From Siniperca chuatsi (taxonomy: Eukaryota > Chordata > Actinopteri > Centrarchiformes > Sinipercidae): 64,000 nucleotides of DNA. The stretch spans positions 13,958,929-14,022,928 of the forward strand of contig NC_058056.1 of NCBI RefSeq assembly GCF_020085105.1, read 5' to 3'. Shown here in pieces: positions 1-11,074 of the stretch (the stretch's first letter is position 1; every line of letters starts with the position of its first letter). The notes under the pieces were generated by a model that was not told the DNA's origin, did not search any database, and was given only the letters and a program-made list of their open reading frames with translations. Both the position numbers and the translations under genes were made by a program.

Positions 1-83
1 GACACACAAGGAGAAGTGCGATGGAGTAAGAAGGGTCTTCAAACACAATTATCATAGAGATAAAAATCCAATACTAGCCATAC

Positions 84-3000
84 CTGCTCACTGGGCAGAG
101 GCACATTGGGCAGAAGTCTGTGCAGAACATCTCGACACTCGGCCTGAGACACTGCCAGTGCTGTCTGGTTCTCCTACAAGGCAATGGAAGGGGGGAAAAG
201 AACAGAGAGAGAGGAGAGGAGGTTGAGCACCGACTGTTCAAATAATTCAGTCATTTCGAAGACAAGGCCCAGTGGTCATCAGAGCAGATATGACCACCAT
301 CTTTCCTTCTTCCTCATTCGACTCTCCATTATCTTGTTTTAAACCAGTCAGCATCAAGTCATCCATCGAGCCGCCCCAATCAATGTCACAGGGATTATTC
401 ATTTAACATGATCTTAAATTATCATTTTAGAGCATTAGGATAAATGCTGTCTCGCTCCTACTTCCAATTACCCTGAGAAAACATCTTTCAACAGGCCACA
501 CCTACACCATATGTCAGCAACCTCAGATTCAGAGCACATCACATTCTTCAGTCCTCCTGCCAACCACAAATACATCAATCTGCTTTCATGAAATTGTACA
601 AAGTACCTTGAAACTCTTCAATAAATAAAAAAGGTAGCTATCAGTTCTCCCACAATAGGCTAGCATCATGCACTGTCACTCTGAGGCCTGAAGGGAGAAC
701 GTATGCCAAGCACTAGCCAGCTGGCACTCTAACCACTATTCACATTAACACACTGTGTCACAAGGCAGCTCTGAGATGAGTGTTGAGTTGAATACAACCA
801 GCATGCACTGACAGTACACAACAGCTGCCGAGGAACTCCCTGGCTCAGCTGAGAAGGTGCTTTCTACTGTACTCAGATGGCAGGAGCGCAGCTGCTGTGC
901 CGATGGTTCAGCATGTACATTTCCCTAATGTAGGAGGAGGACGGCAAAAATACACACGTCACTGCAACTGTTAATAGACCAGTTATCTGGTAGCCCACTC
1001 TATGTCTACACCAAGAGACCTGCAGCTACAAGAAATACACTGTAGATTTTGCTTTACATTTAGCTACATTTAGCTTCTCCTGATGGAGAATATTGTATAT
1101 TCATTAAAAGTTTTAAATGATCACACTTCCTTTAAAAATAATAAACTGCATTAAAATCGAAGTGAATTAAACAGATTTTCATTGACTGATTAACTGGTGA
1201 TATTGACAGTATGGATGTCACAAAGCAGAATGGGGTAAACATGCTAGAAATGAGTCACATGACAGAAAGAAAGGAAGCTGCAAAATGATTGCCATGAATC
1301 TCAATCTAATGACATCTAGTGAAATAACTTCTGGGTCACTGCACACTCATTTCCAAGCATCAGCCTGAGCTTTGGGCAGGGAGAAATCTTTTATATTTCA
1401 GAGCTTAAAGCAAAAATATATTCGCTAAAGTTAAAGTCTGAGATTCCCGAGGGTAGTAGTAATAATAATAGTAATAGTTCAACAGCTCAACCCACAGCCA
1501 ATTGAAAACTTGAGGCCAAAACAACAGAGAGGAGTGGCGAGAGTGAGGTTAATGAGTATGCAGCTTTGTTATGGAAGATGGTGGAAAATAAATCTCACTG
1601 GGTCAATTATGGCAACAAAACAAACAAACAAACAAACAACAGCATTTTGGGGGGGGGTGGATGCATCAGATTGGAACTAGAGTGAAGCAGACTGAGGTGG
1701 GGTGTCGAACCTTGACAGCTTTGCTGAGTTTCCCTTGAAGCATGGACTCGGTGGCTGACAGAGCTTCCATTGCACTCCAGTTTTTCTCCCGAAGCTCCTG
1801 TTTTGGTCATTTCCAGAGAGATACTACTTTCAGTTCAGCCTCAGGGAAAATGCATTCAGTGACCCTCAAATAAAGACTGATAGAGTAACAGAACAAACTG
1901 AACGCATTTCTCATTTTAAAATTACTACACTCTGCTTTTCACCCATGCTCCAACCGCTAAAAATAAGTATGAACAAATAGCCTGGAGAGTCCCAGTCTCG
2001 CACCTCACGTTAAAGCAACTCACACAGTACGCAAGATGTATAGTAACAATGTTCTGTGAGTGCTTTCTATTCAAATTAAAATGGTAATAATGTCTAGAGA
2101 CTTTTTCAGTAGATACAAAAATGAAAAACAAAGTCCACATAAACATATCAAATCAAATATGCCTCTCTCGAAAATAAAAAGGTAGGCGAGTTTCTAATGC
2201 TCTGAATCACCCACAAGCACAGACAAGCTAGCTGAAACAGTCATGCCCAACGGCGAGCATAACAAGAGTAGGCTGGAAGCCCTGTTATGCAACACTCAGC
2301 TTAAGCAATCCAAATCAAAATAGACATCTGTACTGATGTGTATGATCATGTTGAGAACACAACCTTAGCTAAAGAAAGCTTTCTATCTGGTTTAAAAACT
2401 GTTTAAAAAGAACAAAAAGCAAAACAACTGAGACTAAGTGGCAGTAGACAACAGGAAGTATGGATGTATGCAGTGTGCAACTCCAGTGTGAGGGGAGTGT
2501 GTTGGGATACCACACAAGGGGGGTGGGGGGTGGGGGGCGCAGAGCAGTTACTGGTGTTACATAGTTCAGGTCGTCGCTGTAGGAAACCTACGTTGTTCTT
2601 CTTTCTATGAAGCTCCAGGGAGTCTCTCAGCTCAGCCAGCTCACCCTGCAGATCTGAGACCTGCTTGTCCTTCTCTGACAACCTGATAAACAACAACATA
2701 ACCACTCATTATGAACATTATGTAATTAATAGGGGTGTAACGGTACACAAAATTCACCGTTCGGTATGTACCTCAGTTTTGGGATCATGGTTCGGTACAG
2801 CAGGGAAAACAAAACAAAAAATATAGAGAATAGTATTTTTGTTATTTATTTTGAAAATGTAAACATTAAACATGGGCTTATTGGCCATAATTCTTACTCT
2901 AACAGTAACAGGCACTCAAACACTAGCATATTGTTAATAAGAAAAAATAAAAAATAACAAATAAATAATACTCCATTGTAAGACTCTGACCTGTTGATAA

Positions 3001-6000
3001 TTCCCGAACAGCTGCAGCTTGCGCTCATTTATACAGGGGAGGCACAACGGACTGAATAACATGCACACATCAAGGTGCATTGTAGTAAGGGCTCAAGCAC
3101 TTTGATCATATGCTCAAATTCTGTATTCTCTGTGACTGAGTATAGTTGCATATCTGCTGCTATAAATACTCCTATAGCATTGTTATTGCTTTGGCACGGT
3201 CCGAATCTGCAGTGAGGCTGTCTGAACGCTGTGGGGAGAAACTCGCCTTCCAGTCTGTTGCCTTATTCCGCTAATCCACACATTCTGGTGATGCTGTTGT
3301 AAATGACGAATGACGAAATTAAGTGCATCAACAGACATACCCGACTTGAGTTAAACAATTCGGCATACAGTCTGACACTAATCGTTGTACATTTCATTTT
3401 CCATTTCCTGTAACTAACCAGGAAACCGTAATGCTCCCACGCAGTGGATCTAAATGTCAAGGGGGGGTCCTCAAGTTCTGGTGTCTTATTTGTGTTTGCA
3501 ATACAGAGGCAGCAACACTACATGAGCTTGACTAACCTGGCTAACCAGACTAAGCAGACTAGCATGCTACAGCTGGTGCACTGCTAAAACGTTCCGGGTA
3601 CAACTCACACTCTAGAATTTCTGTTCCGCACGTGCAAGTAGTCGACAAAAATAGGCTATTTTGACAGTAATTGTTTGGGTCACAGGGCTTACCGAACTGA
3701 GGAAGTCGCATACCGAACCGAACGTCCTATACCCAACGGTTTGGGATGAATACACGTACTGTTACACCCCTAGTTAAGGGTCCTTTAAAATGAAAATGTG
3801 TGTGAAAAATATGTATTATTATGTTATGTTATCAAATGGCATGCAACTTTACTCACGCTGTAAGAAGCTCTGGGCTTGGCACTGCTGTGTGGGACTGCTA
3901 TTTGAAGAGGGGTAAAAGACTCAATTAAAAAACAGAGACTCATAACAAAGACAGAGAGATCAAACTTTAACAACAATTCAAACATGAACAGCTTTGTCTG
4001 TTCTGAATAACATATACCAAGTAAAAAGAACCCCTTCCTCAAGCTTAATTTTTTCTTTTATGCTTAGTTGGTAATGTCTTTTATAGCTGGACAAATCTTC
4101 CTGATTCAAACCATAAAACATGTCACAATTGCACTTTGTAGTGAGCAATTTTTTTAAAGACTGTTCCTCACCTGTTGATGTATCTGCTCCATCTTCTCAC
4201 TAAGCTCATTATTCCTTGCCTCCAGCTCAGCCTGCAGCATCTGGATCTCCTGGTCCTTAGCCACTAGCCTGCGGGTCAGATGTGCTCATCATTAGTCTGA
4301 TTTGTAATGCTGTGTTCAGACTACCGGCGACAAGGCTACAAAACGGCCAAGCATGGCTAGCTACATTGCCGTTGAGTCGCCATGATGTGTTGCTCAAGCG
4401 CGCCTTTAACGTAATTAAGTTTTTCTTCCATTTTTTAGACGGAACAGAACAGGAATTGCGGGGAAAGAGATGGGGACTAGAAATGGTGAAACAAAAACAT
4501 ATGATTGGAGGTTAACTTACTGAGCCTGGAGTTCTTGGAGCTGGGCACCAGAACTGGTCAGTTCTTCTGGCGTCTCCTTCTGTCTCAGCTGCTCCATCTC
4601 TGCCTGCAGGGCGGCCAACTGCTGCTCCAGAGCCTGCAAGACAAAAACTGCTTCAAACAAGAGCTCAAACTAGGACAATACAACATGAACAATAGAAGGA
4701 GTAGCATTTGAAATATCCAAACCCAGTATTTCATTGATACAGTAAAGCCCACACCTCAACAGTCTTCTCTCTGACTGAGCCGCTGTCTTGTGCTGCCTGT
4801 AGACTCTTCTCCATTGATTTTAGCGTCACATCCTTCTCTTGGATCCTATTAAGCAAAATGAAACAAGGGTTCATCATACAGAACAGTTTGAAGTCACACA
4901 GAATCTGCTGACATTTACATACATAATGATATCCACTACAAGAGGACATTTAACAATAGCAAGCGGAAATCAGATGTTAAAAGACCTACTATCATGGGTC
5001 TGTCTAGGGAGTTGCCTGGAGTGCCAGGTGGAATCAGTTTTGATATGCTTACAGTAAAGTAAGTAGTAGCCTTTGGTTTCATAACATGTAATCATGACTA
5101 CTCATCTGAGCTAGTTGGTAAAGCTGCTGCAACTGACTGACGAGTGTTACTGGAACTAAAGTTAGATATTTTTATCTGTGTGTCTTTGTGTGTTGTGGAC
5201 GGGGGTGGGTAAACATAAGACTTTGTACTGTCACATTGTCATGATCCCTAAATACCAAAGACAACTTGACTGATCTTACATGCTCTGGAGTTCTTCCACT
5301 GTTGACTCTGATGATGCCTGTGATTAGGGGAAGAGACGATTTAAAACAAATTAATACAGAATAAGGTGGAAAAAACACAGCAACTCCTTTTTAATAAAGA
5401 TTTTAGACAACTCACCTGTTCTGCTGTCTTTCTCTTAACAGCCTCTATTTCTTGTTTTAGTGCTTTGTTCTCTTTTCTTACAGCCTGCATCAGGGAAAGA
5501 CATTGCTTAAAGATTTTTTACCCATTAGGGATTGTGATTACGAGGCAAGCAGCGAAATGCAGAATCACTTAAAGTATGCTGATGGCAGTCAAATGTGGGT
5601 ATGTGTGTGAGGCAGCATATTTTCAGTTGTTTCTTGAAGCTTTGCTACCTGTGGCCGTCCCTTTCTAAACAAGAGAAAAACAGTCACCTGGAGCTCTTCC
5701 TCTTTGTTAGCCACCTCAATCAGCCCCTTCTCCAGCAGGCCCTCTACGGTTTTCATGGTCTCCTCCTTCTCCCGGACACTGGGTAGGAAGTAATGTTTTA
5801 TAAGGTAACTCAGTTAATGATTATGGCTTATTTGTTTTTGTTTCATGGACAGAGCAACACGCCTAACCAGCTGAAGTATTTAAAATATGTTCCAGTTTTC
5901 ACACACACCTCATCTGAAACTGGTCCAAAGCCAGTTGGGAGGCAGTCTGCATGGGGAGAGTCAAAGGCAAATAGAAAGAGAGGGTGTGTAAAACAGAAGA

Positions 6001-9000
6001 ACGCATTAACACGTAGGGATGTTTTAAATTTGGAAAAACAGTCAAGGTACGTAGCTGACCTGATCGGAAATCTGTGCCTGCAGATTCTGAATCTCTGCCT
6101 TCAGTGACATATTCTCATTGTGCAAGGCCTGCAGAGGAAAAGACAAGAGACAGGAAAGAGATGACAACACTTATTATGCCAAGACAATACAGGTTCTGAC
6201 AGACTGTGCAATAGTTTGAACAATGACATAGCGCTCATAATTATTCTGTCTTAGGTTTAGGATCTGAACCCAAAATATCTGAAAATGAGAACCAACATGC
6301 CCTCTTTCTGGCAGGGTTAGGGTTAGGTCTTCAATCCATATTCCCTCACAACACAATGAGAGGCCTAGAACATGTTTATCAAATTCCTGCAGACTAATGA
6401 ACCAATGCTTGTTAATATAAGAATCTGTAAATTAATATACCTGCATGTTAGTCTCTCTACTGGCCCCGCTGCTCCTCTCAGCATTTAGAGAATCCTCCAG
6501 ACTCTTCCTCTGCAACTCCTTTTCAGCCAATCTGAACAGAACAGGGGAAGAGTTGGGAGAGCAAAAAATGGCTCAACAGTATCACTTTTAATGCAATCAG
6601 TACGTCTGAAAAGGTAAAAAAACAAAACAAAACAACAAAAACATTTTCTTACAGCTTCTGTATCTCTTCAATGTGGGAGACATGGGTGGCCTAAATGAGA
6701 AGAAAATAAATCTTATTACCCTACATACATTCACTGTTATGCAGGTGAGCATCTTATTCTGACTAAACATAGGTAAATGAGGCTGACAAATATACCTGTG
6801 AAGAGATCTGGGCCTGCATGCTCTCATTCTGGACCTGAAGACCTTTGTTTTCATTCATAAGCTCCTGTTAAACACAGATTGTATTAGTGTATACAAAAAG
6901 TGTGTGTTACTCTGCTTCACAGAGAAATTCACTCTGCATCACAATGTGGAATCAACATTTCAGAGTACTAAAATGCATTTTAAGAATCCATAAATGTAAT
7001 ACAATATGACAGCTCAATTTGATAAACTTCCATATAATCTGATCCAATATAGTGAATCAAGCAAAGATGTACTATAAAAGGGGATTTGGTGTATGTGATG
7101 TTGTGGTGACTCACCTGAACTCGGGCCTGCAATGAGTCATCAGGCATACTGTGCTCGGACACCTCTATCACTCTTTGCTCCAGCCGCTCATTTGAGACCA
7201 TGGCTTCAGTCAGGCTGCCGCGAAGGGTCTGGATCTCCTTGTTCTTGTTGTTCATCTCCGTCTCCACTGCCAGCAGCTGGCTGTGGAGCTCTGCGCCCAC
7301 ACATACACGGACATTCAGTTGCTGAATATAACCTGACAATTCACTTTGACGTAGCAGAAGCAACAAGTTAAAAGGATCGCATTTTTTGTGTGACTTTATA
7401 TTTCATCACCTTGCTTTGAGGCCTGAAGTTTCTCTCTCTCAGTGTTTACAGTGTGGAGGAAATTCTGCAGTTCTTCCCAACGTCGCTTAGCATCCTGCAG
7501 TTGGGCCTGGGGATGGAGACATGTATCACTTGTGTTACACTTTTCTCCCACACATTATACTAGAAAACAAGCACTTATAAAATTTTGGCAGGGGTGTGAG
7601 TGGGAATCAAGATGCTTGGGAGTGTACAGCTACACTACACCGGGTAAGATAACAAATTACATCCATCCATCTTCTTTCCTCTCACAGTCAAGATCATTAC
7701 TGTAAGGTCAATGACAGATTAATTTGCATGAAAGGCCACCTGAATTTCTACAAGCCTGTGATCCTCCGGTCTGTTTTTCAAATACAGCTCTGGATCTGTC
7801 AAACTAAGTTAATGGATAGTCCAAATTACAAAACATCTTGTAGACCTTGTTTTATTGATTTTTCTAGTTTGTGCCAGGAATAAAAACATGTTTTATGTCA
7901 TGAAAATCTCAGGAAAGGTTGATGGGCTGGGTGTCTAACAGGAAAGTGTTGTTTATACACAGCACAAAGCCTCAAACATTCCAGCTTCCAAAGCCAACAC
8001 AATCCTCCCAACCCAGGTTCTATTTCCCACACCCCTCCCCAGGACTTCCACTACAACCTCCTCCCATTTCCCCCGGTAATGATACCACACCCGCAAACCA
8101 GATTTGAAGCTGTGCGGCATTGCCCGGGTTTTGTACAACTCAGTTAATTTTTGTCTCGACTGGGGGAAACTGAAGTACAGGCTAAATAAACACATTGTGC
8201 ATCTGGATTAGTGTACCTCCAGCTGGGACACGTTCTGCTTGTAGTTGACCTCCAGTGACTTTCTCTGGTGCTCCTCCTGCTGCAGCTTGCCGTTGTTTTC
8301 TGCCAGCTCTTTCATCAGGCCAGCATACTCAGAACGCAGCTTGTTCAGCTCTGCTGAATTTCTATCAAGCAACATACACACACAAAAGCACAATTGCAAA
8401 TGTGAAAAAGGTTGATGGGCATTAATGTGGATGTTGTTGATGAATCAAACTACAAATAGCCTGTAAGGGGCATTTCACATTATGTAACTGTGCATGTAGA
8501 TAGATCTCTGCCTTAATGTGAGCAGCAAATGCAGAAGAAATGTTGAGATAGGAAGTCTGAGCTAAAATGCAAAGACAATGAGTTGAAATTCTAATATGAA
8601 TTGGATAACTACAAGTGAGCAGATGACATGTATGAAGCTCTAGAGAGCGCAACCAGTAGGGTCTTTTCTATTGTAGTGTAATACTGACTTGCTCTCCATC
8701 TGGTTGGTGGCAGAGCTGACTGCGTCCCTCAGGATGCCGTTCTCTTGCTGCAGTCGAGAGATCTGGCTTTCCAGCTGCTCCCTCACCTGCTGGAACTACA
8801 CATAAACAATAGGATTCAGTCTCCCTGCAGCCTTGAGAAGAATACCAAGAAGGTCTGGGTTCCTTCACATTTTTCAAATTCCAGATTTTTTCCACAGTAT
8901 TGATGATAAAATGTAAAGTGTAATATAATATCTGTTCAGATAACAAAATTGGAAACGAGTTAATTAATATCCATATTTCTGCAAGAAACCAAAGCCCTCA

Positions 9001-10575
9001 CCTTTATCTGCATGGTCTGGAGCTCCTGGTAGCTGCCCTGTGCTTTGCCCTGCATGCTCCCCAGTTCTTTCTCCATGGCTGCACGTTGCTCTCTCATCAA
9101 GGCCTCCACCCGGCCCGTCTTTTGCTTCTCAACCTGAAGCTCCTAAAGCACAGAGGGAAGAGGGCATATAAAGCAATTCACTGAAACAAATGGAATTATT
9201 CCCAGCAATACGCAGAATAAGTTGGGAATAGATCATTAATCATATCATGTAATTCATTAAGCAGAACATGAGAATCTAGACCTGGCTGAGCTGTTTCACT
9301 TTGTCCTTGGCAATGGAGGCCTCCTCCTGCAGTGTTGTGAGAAGTCTCTCTCGTTCCTGTGCAGCTGGGTCAGGCCTAGCTGCAGACTGGTGGTGAGACA
9401 AATAACGTTAAAAAAGCAGGCATAGCAAGTCCAACTCCACATAGCAGGTCTCCTGCCAAAAGCAAATAGTGTGAAATTGCACTTGTCAAGACCACCTAAA
9501 TCAAATGTATCACTTATTAATCTCTCACTTTGTGCCAGGCATCCAAGGCACTGGGGCTCTTCTCTCGGAGCAGAGCCATCACACTGACAGCCTCAGCTTC
9601 TGACAGAGCCAGGCTGGACAGACCAGACAGCAACTCCTTCAGCTTCACCTCCGTGTTCTCTGTTTAAATACACAAGATAGGGGATGCAATTTAGCACATT
9701 ATTATATGGTTGGACAGTGGATGTGGGATAGCAAAAATAACCAAATACTGGATCAGACTTGTTTTTGCCTCCTACCTTTGTCAGTCTCATTCTTCTGTTT
9801 CTTGCCACTCCCTTTGGATGGTACGTCATCGTTATGGGCTGCCTGGTGGTTGGCAGAAGCTGCTGAGTCAGCCAGAACATGGGCTTCATCTACTGGATTT
9901 GGAAGAAAACTAATTGATTACAAGGCAACAAGTTCAGGCTTCGGTTTGAGCACATGTCCAGATATTTTTAAGAAACTGAGATATAACTTAGCATGTGGGA
10001 CCATTGAATCATCATTACCATGCTCTGTCTTCTGTTTCTTGGCAGAGTTCTTCTTCTTGCCACTGGGAGCACTTGAGGCTGCACCATCCAGAACTTTGGT
10101 TTCAGCCACAATGGGAGCTTCCTTCTTGACTGGAGTTGGACCCTGCTCTGCCTTAACCTCTGGCTGCTGGTCATCCACTGGAAAGGGACAGGTAAGGGAA
10201 TAATACTGTCAGTTTCAGCCAGTCTGCCTCGAGGCTGACAATAGAGGATATTCAATTATCATTACAGGTATTGAAGATGTGACAACCATGGCTAACTTTT
10301 CCAAGAGAATCTAAGTGACACACCCACTTGTAACTGAACTCTTAGCTACTCACCAGGTTCTGCTTTTTGTTTCTTCTTCTCCTTCTTCTTCCCAGAGATC
10401 TGGGGAGGTGTCTGAGCCTGAACAGGAGCCTGAGCGGCTTGTACCTGAACCTGGACCTCAAGCTGGGGAGAGGGAGGGCTGGACTGTTTGCTCGCAGCCA
10501 GAGGTGGCTCTGTCTTGCGGCTGACCAGCTTTGAGCCATTCACTTCTGGCTCCTCAGAAGAGGGGGCTGTAGCTG

Positions 10576-10626
<51 letters not shown>

Positions 10627-11074
10627 TGGCAGCCTTTTTCTCCTTCTTCTTTCTCTCCCTCAGACCAACAGGAGCCTCTGGTGAAACTGAAACAGGCACA
10701 TAGGGAGTAGGTGTTGGTGGGGCAGGATCTGGTGTAGCCACTGGTGCAGGTTCCTCCTCTACCTCCAGTGTGGAGCTGTTGGCACCATCAGCCACGTCAA
10801 AATCCCGAAGATCCTCTTCTGAATCTCCTCCACCTCCGCCACCTCCGCCAACTCCTCCGCTGGTACTCTCCTTCTTCTTGCTCTTCTTCTTTTCATTCTT
10901 CTTACGAGTGTCTGGTTTGGATGATGGTACCTTGAGGTCACGTTTCTGCTTGGCCAGCACCTCATCATAGGAGGTTTCCTTCATGAAGAGCCAGAAGAAG
11001 AGGAACATGAGGGCAATGACCAGGGAAGGGGCCAGGATGAGCAGGTACTGAGAGTCATAGATATCCACCGCCAT
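84..11074 (-). CDS. ktn1: kinectin, coiled-coil ER membrane protein; 25 coding exons, 3' end off window
   Basis: Spliced minus-strand reading gives 1004 codons in frame with GT-AG introns throughout. Exons: 10354-11074, 10019-10177, 9776-9892, 9529-9659, 9282-9386, 9002-9142, 8689-8795, 8217-8361, 7410-7506, 7115-7290, 6796-6864, 6653-6690, 6441-6531, 6060-6128, 5909-5946, 5688-5778, 5416-5484, 5280-5317, 4755-4845, 4521-4633, 4172-4268, 3857-3897, 2592-2682, 1711-1797, 84-173. The protein opens with a membrane segment (about residues 8-30, ending FFWLFMKET), then a Lys-rich region, a Gly run and a polyalanine tract in exon 1, then continuous coiled coil. AELNKLRSEYAGLMKEL and ELHRKKNN match human kinectin as I remember it. 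Kinectin is an ER membrane protein that binds kinesin and elongation-factor subunits and shapes ER sheets. Human KTN1 has about 1357 residues, so roughly a quarter is missing at the left edge. The close relative RRBP1 is less likely: no decapeptide repeats are present. Confidence 0.95.
1798..2591 (-). other. ktn1 intron
   Basis: Spliced out between the 2592-2682 and 1711-1797 exons. Apart from the G-rich tract I see no repeat or RNA gene. A similar featureless 1.5 kb intron lies at 174-1710. Confidence 0.7.
2518..2537 (+). repeat. three G6 runs separated by single T (G-quadruplex candidate)
   Basis: Three runs of six G spaced by one T lie about 55 bases beyond the donor of the 2592-2682 ktn1 exon. 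The G-rich strand is the plus strand, which is the template for ktn1, so the pre-mRNA itself would be C-rich. Confidence 0.6.
2731..3772. mobile_element. non-autonomous DNA transposon with terminal inverted repeats (hAT-like)
   Basis: The left end reads AGGGGTGTAACGGTACAC and the right end is its approximate inverse (GTACTGTTACACCCCT). Inside both ends lie further matching subterminal words (CGGTTCGGTA type). About 1.04 kb, in the large ktn1 intron between the exons at 3857-3897 and 2592-2682. Such ends are common in teleost hAT-type elements that I remember, but the flanks do not show a clean 8-base duplication, and a TA duplication is equally readable. No transposase is recognisable inside. 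Confidence 0.7.
10578..10622. repeat. (CAG)15 / polyalanine repeat inside ktn1 exon 1
   Basis: Fifteen uninterrupted GCA/CAG units on the plus strand. On the coding minus strand they read as GCT codons, giving most of a long alanine run between a Lys-rich segment (RERKKKEKK) and SATAPSSEE. Human kinectin has a charged KKEKK segment here but no such alanine run, from memory. Pure triplets suggest recent slippage and length variation. Confidence 0.9.

Noticed and set aside
5101-5150. tRNA A-box-like text GAGCTAGTTGGTAAAG
   Set aside because: No B box or cloverleaf follows; not a tRNA gene or SINE that I can support.
9706-10203. 165-codon plus-strand ORF
   Set aside because: It is antisense to ktn1 exons 2 and 3 and their intron, whose minus-strand reading matches kinectin with correct splice sites.
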